Below are positions 1 through 9,860 of a stretch of DNA of 64,000 bases, one piece after another. Positions within the stretch are counted from its first letter, which is position 1. Every line of letters starts with the position of its first letter. The stretch lies in contig NC_088309.1 of the NCBI RefSeq assembly GCF_910592395.1, forward strand, positions 14,574,599 to 14,638,598, read 5' to 3'. The notes under the pieces are model-generated. The model ran no database searches, had not been told where the DNA came from, and saw only the letters and a program-made list of their open reading frames with translations. Source of the stretch: Lineus longissimus (Eukaryota; Nemertea; Pilidiophora; Heteronemertea; Lineidae). A program made the position numbers and the translations under genes.

Positions 1-160
1 ATCCAAACTAAATATTATGACATGTATGAAAAGGCTCAGACTGGGTTCCCGAGACGGGGGAAACAAAGTGTGAATAATATTATACAAGTTTTATTATACG
101 AGTGGAATAAGCTGTCAGAAGAGGTAGTTATGGCGCCATCCATCATATGTTTCAAAAGCC

Positions 161-2320
161 GACTAGATAGGGACTCCCTAATCAGAGTTCCAAGTTCCAT
201 GAAGTTCCAAGTTCCAAGTTCCAAGTTCCAGGGCGGTCATCTCAGAAATGCATTCAATGCCAAAATTCATGATTTCTCGATATATTTAATGTAGGTGGCG
301 CTTTACTATGCTGATATCTCACAGTTCTTATTGTTGGGAAGTTAAAGGGACTTCCTCCGATAGGTGGCGCCTGACTACATTGACCTTGTGCTGTATCATT
401 TGAAGGGGTCTCTGACTGGGAGTTGATGTTAAAGGGAAACAATGCTGTGGACTTCTTCCGATAGGTGGCGCTTGACTACATTTACCTTCTGATAAATCAT
501 TTAAAGGGGTCTCTCACTGTGAGTTAGAGTGTAAAGCTTGAAAATATACAGTCCCTGTATAATGAACAAGCGGGGAAAAAACTCATTGATAAGATCATGC
601 CGTCATCCGGGCACTTACTCCAGCGGAGGGTCTAAATTGGCCAATTTGAACTCTGGAATTAGCCCCGGGGCATAAAATTCTATTCAATGCAATGCTGGCA
701 ACGTCCAATGTATCGGTATGTAAAATGTATCGGCTCCCACTTGCAATCCTCAACTCAAGAACATTGACAAGAGAATAAATCTTACCTTTATTTATGCCTT
801 ACAATTTAATACATCTTAGAATTATAACTATTATGTAAGATTTAATTAAACCCTTTCCATCTGTCTTTGATCAACAGGAAGTTTCAATTTTGTCACTACA
901 ACTGCTTATAAACATGCTCTTTGGTGGTAAAGAATCTGCAAATAAGCTGTCAAGATTGATTGATGAGTAAGGAAGCCTGTTCAGATGCTTGCTAAGGCTG
1001 ACCCAAATTAATTGTCTGTTTGCAGTAACCCTACCCAAGGTATTCATACAGGGTAGGTAGGTTTTTTCTTAATTTTCAGTGATTTTAGTGGTCAAAATCA
1101 TAGAAAAACTCCAAGATGCTAAAGAAAATTACTAAAATGCCAATAAAACTTTTGGGTATGCATGATTTTGGTGGGTCAGTTGGGGTGACGGCAAACAAAC
1201 AATAAATTTGGGCCAGCCTAATTTTGGGCCTGGCAGACATTGTCAGAGGAAGGATTGGGGGTCGGCAAAATGGCAAGAGAAGGAAGAGTTAAATGGAGAC
1301 TATAGGCAGCAGCTAGGTAGGCACGTTAAAGTTAGAAAAAGTTGCCAATAGGGGTCTCCCACATCTCACAGTACATCGAAACTATATTCATGATTGTATG
1401 AGGAACGGTACCTGGGCGAGCCCTCTGTTACATCATATGGAGCAAAAAAAACGGAGTTCAAAACTCGCATGACTTCAAAAAGAACTTCTTTGTGCAAACT
1501 GTGGAGAACACTGACCGTTCAGAATTTGCATCACAAACAGAACGTCCACACTTTTGTTGCAAAAAAGTGTGGGATACACGGAAAGCCCCCCCCCCCCCTC
1601 CGTTGCATGGTGTGGAGAACACTGACAAGGTTAAAAGCACAACAAAAAGAATTGCTGCCCCCATTGCACTTCCATCACATAACATAACATAACATAACAT
1701 AATTAACATAACATAATTTATTTCTCTCCAAAAAACCCTTTCGGGTATAAGAGGTTACATGATTTAACATTTACATATGGTGGACCAAGCTGATGAATTC
1801 TTTACAAAAACTATGAATATTGTCTAAGTTTACCCGGGAACATTTAGTCATAATGCGATGGAAAAATTCATGATAAAAAACCTGAGGTAATCACAAGGTA
1901 AATGTATTAAAGCGCCACCTATCGGAGGAAATCGACAGCATTGTTTCCCTCTAACATTAACTCCCAGTGACAGACCCCTTTAAATGATGCATCACAAGGT
2001 AAATGTAGTCAAGCGCCACCTATCGGAGGACGTCTACAGCAATGTTTCCCTTTAACATTAACTCCCAGTGAGATATCCCTTTAAATGATGTATCACCAGG
2101 TCAATGTAGTCAAGCGCCACCTATCAGAAGAAGTCTACAGCATTGTTTCCCTTTAACTTCCCAACAATAACAACTGACATTTCCAGAAAGTGAGACATCA
2201 GCGTATACATAACGTCTATCAAGAAATCATGAATTTTGAGATGGCCCCCCTGGAACTTGGAACTTGGAACTTGGAACTTCATGGAACTTGGAACTCTGAT
2301 TAGGGAGTCCCGACTAGATA
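161..2320. mobile_element. Non-autonomous foldback (MULE-like) DNA transposon with 9-bp target duplications
   Basis: The same 9 bases, GACTAGATA, stand at 161-169 and 2312-2320. Between them the ends are inverted repeats starting GGGACTCCCTAATCAGAG (170 onward, and in reverse complement ending at 2311). The arms continue inward for about 380 bp (about 170-545 and 1905-2311). Both arms contain runs of the heptamer GTTCCAA and about three ~100-bp units that each include GATAGGTGGCGC and GTTAAAGGGAAACAATGCTG. A 9-bp duplication with TIRs beginning GGG is typical of Mutator-like elements. The 1.36-kb centre has no recognisable transposase, so the element is non-autonomous. The class is inferred from the target-site length only. 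Confidence 0.75.
1676..1718. repeat. (AACAT)n microsatellite
   Basis: About eight pentamer units of AACAT with one interruption (ATTAACAT), inside the central part of the foldback element. Confidence 0.9.
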
Positions 2321-2439
2321 GCCACTGGGCAGCGAAGGACATATATTCGTACTGATGATGGAATGGTTGTTATTAGTTCTAGCTATTATGAAATATGGAA
2401 ACTGACTTAAATGTGTTGACGGTGTAAATATGTACATAA

Positions 2440-2572
2440 GTTTATTGGACACTTTACCCGCACTAGCATGCGTACTCAACCCAAAAAAGATATGTTTTAC
2501 TTGAGACGACTAACAGGAGGCAAAGACCCAGGAGGGCCACGAAGCCGCTATTGATGATGATGATGATGAAGT
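2440..2572 (+). mobile_element. Possible LINE 3' end with (TGA)n tail
   Basis: The stretch ends in CGAAGCCGCTATTGATGATG followed by more TGA units to about 2570. The upstream bases can be read as a short Arg/Gly-rich tail (LTGGKDPGGPRSRY, then stop). CR1/L2-type LINEs of marine invertebrates often end in such trinucleotide repeats. No reverse transcriptase is attached, so at most this is a strongly 5'-truncated copy. The assignment is weak. Confidence 0.3.
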
Positions 2573-2598
2573 GAGTGAAAAAAGGCCGGAGAACCCCG

Positions 2599-2654
2599 TG
2601 ACGTCACCCAACACTCCCCGTTGTGTTGCAACGTAGCCGAGGAGGGTGACGTCA
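2599..2654. promoter_or_regulatory. Two full CRE-type palindromes
   Basis: TGACGTCA occurs at 2599-2606 and again at 2647-2654, 48 bp apart. This is the full-length binding palindrome for CREB/ATF-type bZIP factors. A possible first exon begins about 530 bp downstream at 3186. Functional use is inference. Confidence 0.3.
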
Positions 2655-3185
2655 CAGGAAACCTAAAGAAGAAAAAACCCGCGTAAAACCCACACATCAT
2701 ATGACCATTAATATTCTCAACTTTTTGAGATTTGTTTTGTTTTACATCAAGTTTAAAACGGATAATTTGGAACCGTTGATGTGATTATGTGTTGAATATA
2801 TATTATGTTTTCATTGCTCAAGTATAGTTAGGTTATTTAATTCCTCCAAATAAGTGAGTTTTGTGTACATCTGTGACCTTTTTTTATACGGCATTGTATA
2901 CGTCTGTTTGTAAACAAACATGTTGAACAAGCAAATGTCCAAACGTGTCGGTCTTCAGGTTTGCACTGGGAATGAACTGATCACTAGTATGACCTAACTA
3001 CTACATTGTATATTCCATCAGTTATTATGGTGTAGTCGTTAAATGCGTATGTCTATTAACTAGGTGTTACATTAATTTGGAAGAGAAGCTTCAAGAAAAG
3101 AACAGCTATTGCGGGAATAACCACTCCTCAGACGGCGCTACTGTCGAATACCACGTGACTGAGATCCACCAATCAGATTTGAACA

Positions 3186-3452
3186 ATGGCGACATCAGCA
3201 CCAAGGACGCGCGGTCGAATTGTAGATTACAAGCAACTTTTAAATGGGCCTGAAATACCAATATCCTCAGTAAAGGACAGCTCAGTGTTTGTTCTCTTAT
3301 GTAAATGTAATTCCAAGTACAGGTACTCAGGGATGAGACATGATTGTGTTAGACTGCACATTTCCTCGAGGAAGTGGATGCAGCTGCCCACCACAACCCC
3401 CCCCCCCCCAACTTTGCCTCATACCCATGACACTGACCCACCATGCACATAA
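3186..3452 (+). CDS. Candidate first exon, unrecognised protein
   Basis: An ATG (context CAATGG) opens a frame beginning MATSAPRTRGRIVDYKQLLN, a basic start with a plausible N-terminal character. After about residue 45 the frame becomes low complexity (poly-C encoded prolines). If this is real, the exon probably ends earlier at an internal donor such as CAG/GTACTC near 3324. Upstream DNA is CpG-containing and has two CRE palindromes. I do not recognise the protein and found no convincing second exon. It could be chance. Confidence 0.2.
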   Translation: MATSAPRTRGRIVDYKQLLNGPEIPISSVKDSSVFVLLCKCNSKYRYSGMRHDCVRLHISSRKWMQLPTTTPPPPTLPHTHDTDPPCT

Positions 3453-3910
3453 TGATTACTTAATTTTAATGATGTATGGCTATATGGCCAAGAAGTACTG
3501 AAAGCACAATAATGAAATTTGCATATTGTTTGACACGAGTTTTGTTATGAGCTCAGGTACATATACTGAAGCAGCGGGCAGGGCCTGAGGAAACTCCACC
3601 CAAAATACATTTCTAAGGAGGCAATGACCAATTTAAGGTTATGAAAGTGACTGCAACATATATCACTAACATCATTTAATTCGAAGAAGAAGTTGGCTTC
3701 TATTCCTCCATTTCCAATAAATATGCCTGAGTAGCAATTACTTCACTCCTGGCTGAAATTCCCTCACAAAGACACCCCCATGGACACTATAATTTTTTTC
3801 CCAATCAACCTCAAATTTCTCCAGGCAGTAGTCAACAGTGTTGCCATCTATTTCTGAAGTCGGGAACTGACCGCACTAGCGCGCTTTTCGAGCTATCCAA
3901 GCTGGAATGT

Positions 3911-4732
3911 ATGGGCCGTGAAAACCGCAAAAAATATGTACATGTTTTTGTAAGCGGTCGTCGCTCGCGCAAGTGTGTCTTGCATGTTTTTGTGAAAGAG
4001 GACGTCGAAGACGTTGGGTCGCGCTCGCGCAAACTTGCCTCACATGTTTTTGTGAAAGAAGACGTCGAAGAACGCGGTCGTATAAAAAAACAGACGTTGG
4101 GTGGCGCTCGTGACGGGTCATCCTATTTAGCGTCCAGTGGCGACCAGTAGCGTCCAACGCGAAATAATAGGGTGTATATGGTTAAAAATGTTTTCAAGCT
4201 CCTTAAACAATTTCAATAAACAAGATTTAGAACTTTGGTTGAGTTTGCAAACCTAGTTTTTGAATAATCATCACCAGAAAACGATCTTAGTATGCCAACC
4301 TGATGCCAGATCCCGATTCTGCTTTTTCTATAAACCCAAGGAACGGCAGCTAAAACAAACATGGCGTCCAGTACTTTTGCTGGACGCATACTAAGATCGT
4401 GAAAGTGTTTTAGGAGCTTGAAAACATTTTTAACCATATACACCCTATTATTTCGCGTTGGACGCCACTGGTCGCCACTGGACGCTAAATAGGATGACCC
4501 GTCTCGAGCGCCACCCAACGTCTGTTTTGATATACGACCGCGTTCTTCGACGTCCTTTTTCACAAAAAAACATGTGAGGGAAGTTTGCGCGAGCGCCACC
4601 CAACGTCTGTTTTGATATACGACCGCGTTCTTCGACGTCCTCTTTCACAAAAACATGCAAGACAAGTTTGCGCGAGAGCGACGACCGCTTACAAAAACAT
4701 GTACATATTTTTTGCAGTTTTCACGGCCCATA
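3911..4732. mobile_element. Foldback element with ~350-bp imperfect arms
   Basis: The left arm starts ATGGGCCGTGAAAAC at 3911 and the right arm ends with its complement at about 4731. The arms (about 3911-4300 and 4386-4732) also share the inner block CGATCTTAGTATGC / GCATACTAAGATCG. Within each arm a ~70-bp unit containing CATGTTTTTGTGAAAGA and GACGTCGAAGA is tandemly duplicated. No transposase is present. The short loop holds AACATGGCGTCCAG. The family is unknown and target duplications are not obvious. Confidence 0.65.
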
Positions 4733-4873
4733 GGAATGCCCCAAAACACAAATTTTCTCAAATTTACACTACATAATTTTGGCTAAGCATTACAAATCTT
4801 CGACCTATTGATGGACCCATCGAATTTTCATCCAAATTTTTTGATTTTTCGTCTGCTGGTGCTTATATATATA

Positions 4874-4909
4874 CAGAGTCTTTCTATACAATTGTATAGA
4901 AAGACTCTG
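4874..4909. repeat. Perfect 36-bp palindrome
   Basis: Begins CAGAGTCTTTCTATACAA and continues as its exact reverse complement. It is flanked on both sides by TATATATA runs. A related hairpin with the same outer CAGAGTCTTTC lies at 62176-62213, which suggests a small mobile foldback sequence. Confidence 0.95.
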
Positions 4910-4961
4910 ATATATATATAGAATCGTGACAGAAGTCGGGAGCTTATGTTTTTTGCCTGCA

Positions 4962-4978
4962 CCCCCCCCCCCCCCCCC
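4962..4978. repeat. 17-nt homopolymer C tract
   Basis: Seventeen C in a row. Similar tracts recur in this window (about 1586-1598, 37195-37212, 38540-38552, 50089-50100, 63536-63548). Confidence 0.95.
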
Positions 4979-5081
4979 GAGAATATTGATTGACTGAGTT
5001 GGCCAACGCATTTTGCAGTGGTCCGTTCAGAGCTTATTTAGCGCATGCGCACTGTCGATTAGTGACTAGGCCCGCAATAGC

Positions 5082-5282
5082 TGATAATGATCGCATTGAT
5101 AATAAAGTCAAGTGCTTGTCGGCCAGTCTATTACATGTATACGATATTGTCGCAATGCGAAGGAGCAGAACATGATGGCAAAACCATTAGGCAAATTGTC
5201 GTCGCCCACGTATTGTCCATCACGATTGAAGAATATTGAGGCATCGAACAACAATCCTATGCTCATAAGTAATAAGGAAACA
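5082..5282 (+). repeat. Dispersed repeat, copy 1 (partner 16405-16640)
   Basis: This segment aligns in the same orientation with 16405-16640. Shared blocks, in order, are TTGATAATAAAGT, GAAGGAGCA.AA.ATGATG, CCATTAG.CAAATT, ATCGAACAACAAT and AGGAAACATG. No coding potential or terminal structure was recognised. It is probably an old interspersed element. Confidence 0.6.
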
Positions 5283-5444
5283 TGAGGTACGCCAAAAGCA
5301 TGATTTCTATTATTTTAGCCTGTGACGTAACCGACGGTCTGCACCTGGGGAATGTTTCTTGTATTTACCATCCAAATAATTTGATTCATGAGTCCTGAAA
5401 GATTTGATCAAGAACATACAGTAACAGTCCAAATAAAAAATTAC

Positions 5445-5560
5445 ATCCCATAAATCGCGTCAGTGGCGCGTCAATTACGCGCTACCCAGCGCGTATGTCA
5501 CGCGTAGGCCGAGCGTAATGGCGCGAAAAATGGAGATATAAGTGCGTCACTGGCGCGATG
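5445..5560 (+). repeat. CGCG-rich dispersed repeat, copy 1
   Basis: Contains GTGGCGCGTCAATTACGCGC, then TACCCAGCGCGTATGTCACG. The same series occurs inverted at 41340-41475. It has internal inverted symmetry (GCGTCA.TGGCGCG at both ends), resembling a small MITE. It abuts the first detectable exon of the transposase gene and may mark where that gene was truncated. Confidence 0.6.
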
Positions 5561-6303
5561 CAGGACGGATGTAAATTGTGATTTGGACTGAAGGTTGAAT
5601 TGCTTTTGGGAGGTGATGCAAGATGCGATTCGATGGGGCATTGTGCAAAATTTGGATCTTATTCCTTGTTGGAATTGGGGAAAAACAAAGTAATAGCGAC
5701 GGAGATGGTACAGGTATTAAAGTGCAGATATTGACCACAAAAGTATTGAAATTGCATTGGTCAACTCTTAAGAATATACTTAAAACTGATCAATAGTTCC
5801 TAACCTTGGCCGTTTTTCTTTGATTGACTCTTCTTGTTGGAGATGCACATTGGTAAAATACAGTTCTCTATGCTCCTTTTCAGAGTAACGAGGTCAAGAA
5901 CAGCTATAATATGGAATTGAGAGGCTTACAGGAGTGTAAGAAGACTGTGGAAAGTTTCAAGATACGAGCTTTGGTAACAGACCGCCATCCTCAAGTCGCC
6001 AAATGGGTGAGAGAAAAATGGAAGATCACCCATTTCTACGACTGCTGGCATATTGTAAAAGGTATCTATATAATAATACTGGAAGGGGGACGAATAAACT
6101 CACACTTAGAGGCGTTGGATTGCCTTGAAATTTTGCATGAATTGTGGTGACACCTTACCCTGATGCAACGTCTTGGTTTTGTTCAAAAATATACTTCAGC
6201 GGAGCAGTAATGAGGGATTTTTAATCGGACACTGTCAATTCTCCTTACCACTTACAGAAGCCAAGCCATTGCTGTTAAATTATGCAGGGGCTTAATCAAT
6301 TAT

Positions 6304-6479
6304 CTGCACTCCCTCTGGGGTGAATAACATTACCTTTTGAACAGCTGGCTGTAGGGGGATGATTGGAACAGCCGGTATACCTGCTGACCTGCTGCACTCC
6401 CTCTGGGGTGAATAACATTACATTTTGAACAGCTGGCTGTAGGGGGATGATTGGAACAGCCGGTATACCTGCTGACCTG
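6304..6479. repeat. 88-bp unit repeated twice in tandem
   Basis: Two nearly identical copies (6304-6391 and 6392-6479) beginning CTGCACTCCCTCTGGGGTGA, with one clear difference (ACC versus ACA before TTTTGAACAG). They lie in the intron between the second and third transposase exons. Confidence 0.95.
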
Positions 6480-7555
6480 CTGAACCCAGGTTAATGTTAT
6501 TTTCGGTCCACGATTTCGCGGGAAATGAAATTGTAAACAAACGCATGTGTGCAGTTCAAATGTAAACAAAAATGTATTTTTGGTACTTTGGTTGCTGGAC
6601 TTGGGTTTTCCCGCAGTTAGGAGCTGGGGTCAAATTGATGGTCTATTGTTTATGGGTGCTGTTTTAGTTAGAGCTAGCCCTTGATTATGAAGGAATTTTC
6701 AAATGAAGGTGACCATGGTCTGTTTATGTGCTCACCACAGCTTTCAATACTTGATGTATCTGAAGAGGCACTCTGAACTTGGCATGGCCTTATCAAGGAG
6801 CTGCTCACGATGCTGAACTTCTAGCTTGCCTTTCGACTAAGTGCCCTGCCCGAGACATTTGGAAGCCGACATGTGAAGGCCTATCTGAGTTCTCCTTCTT
6901 CTCCGTATAAAAAGGGGCATATTGCTGACTGAGGTACGAGGCATATTGACATTGCCTCATCATCTCCATCGGACCAATTGATACACTTTTTATGCACACA
7001 TACAGCACGCCACAGCTAGGTCCGTGTCTGTGGACAAATGGTTGGTTTAATTTGCCTCTTCAATATTGCTCCTTTGATATTGCATTAGATTTTCATTGCA
7101 ATTCAATCTAATCAAGATATAGCCCATTTGAACCTGCCTGCGCCACGGGTATAATGCTAGTGTCTTATATTCTCTTGTGGCTGCAAATATATATTAATTT
7201 GTTTTTGTTGGTAACGAATGATATCCTTGATAGAGGACTTAAAAACCATCCCATTTTCTTCCCAGGTATTTGCAAAAAGATTGACAAGCTTACCAAGAAA
7301 AAGGGATTTGAGATCGTTAAAGGCCATATATCAAGGTTTGAAAACATGCTTGATACTCATGAAATATGTTGAGGGTTAAAAAAACAAGATCCCAGACATT
7401 AAAAAAATTCTAATAATAAAGTCATTATTTAGTTATTTCAATTTTCAATTTGAAACTATTTGAATTTCCCTCCACACACAACTTTAGATTAGTTCCACAT
7501 GTGGCCGCTAGGGATTTTTTGATGACGTAGATCAGGTCAGTCAGAACAAAGCAAG

Positions 7556-7927
7556 ATGGCTTCCGCATACAGTTCAGAGAGTGAGAGCAGTGAATTTGAG
7601 GATGTTTTGGTCGATACAGAAGGATATTTAAACGTTGAGCCATACATGTTCGAGCCATTGATATCATTAGATCATAATGAGAGTGATCATTCGGACGAAA
7701 GTGATTAGAATTTGTGGTTAATCAATTTGCATGGCAGACCTGCCGATATAGCAAAGAAGACATTGATAGACGGTTGCAGATGCATAACATGTATGATTTT
7801 TGAACAGACTAATGTTGCACAATATTGTTTCGCCTCGTCAGTGTTGTATCGCCAGTTATGTAATGACGCTGAACTACTATTGAAAAGTGACGGTATTATG
7901 CACAATCATCTTGACGTGACGATATAA
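7556..7927 (+). pseudogene. N-terminal part of a P2X7-ballast-type protein, broken by an in-frame stop
   Basis: ATG at 7556 opens a 50-residue acidic stretch beginning MASAYSSESESSEFEDVLVD and containing VEPYMFEPL. It stops at TAG 7706-7708. The same frame then continues to 7927 and contains CRCITCMIFEQTNVAQYCF. The minus-strand gene at 10883-12127 has the same order: acidic start, EEPYLYEPE, then CKCGNC and YCC. The matching order suggests both halves were one reading frame, or one exon boundary, now interrupted. The zinc-binding Cys cluster is degraded relative to the paralogue, and the C-terminal ballast core (HxAYR, LPSC, GFK) is missing because the element is internally deleted. Confidence 0.6.
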
Positions 7928-8102
7928 TGCCGTGCAACGTTAGATAGGCCAAGATGTCAGATGACAATAATCTGTCATTGACAGTGGCTGTCACTGACAC
8001 TGACCTGTGTCGCTGTCACCTTGCTATGGCTGGAACACAAGAAGACACTATGCGGTATCACAGGCCCTAATAGGGCTTACACATTATGTATAACAACCGA
8101 CC

Positions 8103-8408
8103 TCAGCAGCCTCGGGCATTAAATGCAATTGACATGGTTGGAACAGCTGTTTTTAACAAGTGGCATTTAATATTCAGTTGGATGCAGATATCCGGCTTCA
8201 TGTGATAATCCGTATCGATAAAGTGATCACTGCAAAGTTTGGCCGAAGGCCCAGGCTTCCAACACTCCAAACGTTTGCACTTCCGAATCCACAGCTTCCT
8301 CCTCTCTCGTTCAACTGGCTTTGGAAATTCATGAAAATGGGTCCCATCCGTCATTCGATTGTTCTTTGTGCTAGCCTTGACACAATTCGGAGCCACACAA
8401 TACACCAT
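8103..8408 (-). CDS. THAP domain exon of a transposase
   Basis: The 101-residue frame starts MVYCVAPNCVKASTKNN and shows the C2CH zinc signature: Cys4 and Cys9, then CSDHF (C-x2-H), with the invariant Trp in RKLWIRKC, the Pro in HEFPKP and the box TAVPTM. These are the diagnostic residues of THAP DNA-binding domains, which bind transposon ends in P-element and Kolobok-type transposases. The exon lies about 300 bp from the right TIR of the nested 1.39-kb element and points inward. No catalytic exons follow within the element, so it cannot encode an active transposase. At most a free THAP protein could be made, and that could repress relatives (inference). Confidence 0.85.
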   Translation of the reverse strand: MVYCVAPNCVKASTKNNRMTDGTHFHEFPKPVERERRKLWIRKCKRLECWKPGPSAKLCSDHFIDTDYHMKPDICIQLNIKCHLLKTAVPTMSIAFNARGC

Positions 8409-8921
8409 AGTGAATGAAACACATTACTTCCAGGTGTGCATAATTAATTAAGGCCCTCCTGCTTTTATGATTGCATGACATGTACAGATGACCTGATCTA
8501 CATCACAACTTTTGCTGCACCCGCCGCCTGGCTCTAACAAGCCAGTTGCTAGCCTGATCAGGTAATCAAGTTGTCAAACACATAATTGGCTATATCTTCA
8601 AAATGGATGGAGCTAATTGCATTTGGTTTTCTGTATTGTATAAAGTGTTAGGTACACTTTTGAAATCGTCTTACAGCAGAAAATGGCAAACAACCTTGAT
8701 ATATGACCTTTAAAGAGTGGAAAAGATGTATAAAACATCACCTCTACTGGTGTGCCGTGTCTTCTCCTTCTGACGATGGTGAAATGATTCTTAAGAAGTG
8801 GCTGTCCTGTCCGGAGCACATTCAAGGCATCCATAAGAACTGCCAACACAAAAAGAGGATTACAAAGAAGAGATGGCTTAAGAAAGGTAACTTATAATGA
8901 AAAAACCTTGCTCAATAACTT

Positions 8922-9195
8922 CATTCTTTGTCTCATCTCATCTACAGTGATGTTACATAAAAACACGATTCTCACACTTCAAAAATTATCTGTTTTACAG
9001 GGTCTGCCGCTGCTGTCGAACAAGAGCAGCTGCTGACGAAACCTTATCTCTTGAGAGACATTCTTTGTCTCATCTCATCTACAGTGATGTTACATAAAAA
9101 CACGATTCTCACACTTCAAAAATTATCTGTTTTACAGGGTCTGCCGCTGCTGTCGAACATGAGCAGCTGCTGACGAAACCTTATCTCTTGAGAGA
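8922..9195 (+). repeat. 137-bp tandem duplication of an intron-exon boundary
   Basis: Units 8922-9058 and 9059-9195 are nearly identical; the visible difference is GAACAAGAG versus GAACATGAG. Each contains the 3' end of the intron, an acceptor ending TTTTACAG and the first ~58 bases of the exon. The first copy lacks a donor, so splicing to it would read into the repeated intron. The second acceptor (exon from 9138) gives the full open exon. Confidence 0.95.
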
Positions 9196-9860
9196 CATAA
9201 AGAAGATGTCAAGCTTGGGTCAGACCAGCAGCGTTGAAACCTTTCACAGCATTGTGAATCAGTTTGCCCCAAACATGTATGCCTTCTCCTACGAGACCAT
9301 GATCACAAGGTATGGAAATAACACACAATGAGCCATATTGCTATGCCTTAGTGAAATGATTCAGTATTTCTTCGATTGTTTGACAAATATAGTATATAGC
9401 TCTTTCATTTCAGAAACTATTTGGCTGCAATGCACTACAATGAGAATGCTGGTCGTGAGCAGGCAATGTCACCTGGTGGTTCTGGGCAATACAGCATAGC
9501 CTTCCCAAAATACAAAGAGGGACATCACACACTGAAGAAGGTCTTGGTGAAATCAACTTTTGGTAAGGATCATGATACAAGTCAAACTCCAGAAAATTAT
9601 ATATCATCAAAATTATCTCGGTCTAAACAAATAGAAAAAACACCTTTAACTTGTTATAATTTATTTTTACATACCTTTCAGAATATGTTCGGGAGTGCTT
9701 GGAGGAGACAGTCAATCTCCAGAACCCAAAATACAGGAAAGCTCAGCTGCAACTGTTCCCAGATCCAGTGGCACCACCACCATTGTGTGATGCCTTTGAA
9801 AGGCCTGACAAAGACATTGCAGTTGCTGCTCAAAGGTCAAGATTTCGAAAAATTTAATTA

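Larger units (their letters stand above)
7317..8713. mobile_element. 1389-bp TTAA-flanked DNA transposon nested in a transposase exon
   Basis: TTAA stands at 7317-7320 and 8710-8713. The ends are inverted repeats: AGGCCATATATCAAGG from 7321, and in reverse complement AGGTCATATATCAAGG ending at 8709. The host exon reads continuously across the site once the element and one TTAA are removed, so the boundaries are firm. Inside, two genes point inward from the ends: an acidic N-terminal ORF of the P2X7-ballast type (7556, plus strand) and a THAP exon (8408, minus strand). The middle of both genes is absent. It is therefore best read as an internal-deletion derivative of an autonomous two-gene element of the same lineage as its host. 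Confidence 0.85.
5594..9857 (+). pseudogene. Multi-exon DDE transposase, 5'-incomplete and interrupted by a nested transposon
   Basis: Exons read 5594-5713, 5884-6061, 7266-7320 joined to 8714-8886, 9138-9309, 9414-9562 and 9682-9857. Introns are GT-AG and the exons sum to 341 in-frame codons including the stop. Catalytic signatures appear in order: GDARCDS (first Asp), TDRHPQVAKWVRE (second Asp) followed by DCWHIVKG, which gives the D-x-x-H motif known from hAT, MULE, P and Kolobok transposases, and SLGQTSSVETFHS (Glu). The C-terminus ends SRFRKI. The first listed exon has a poor acceptor and a stop just upstream, so the N-terminal part (probably a THAP domain) is missing. The third exon is split by a TTAA-flanked element; removing it and one TTAA keeps the frame. 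A 137-bp duplication repeats the start of the fourth exon. The coding parts otherwise look undamaged, so the disruption seems recent relative to other elements here. Confidence 0.7.
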
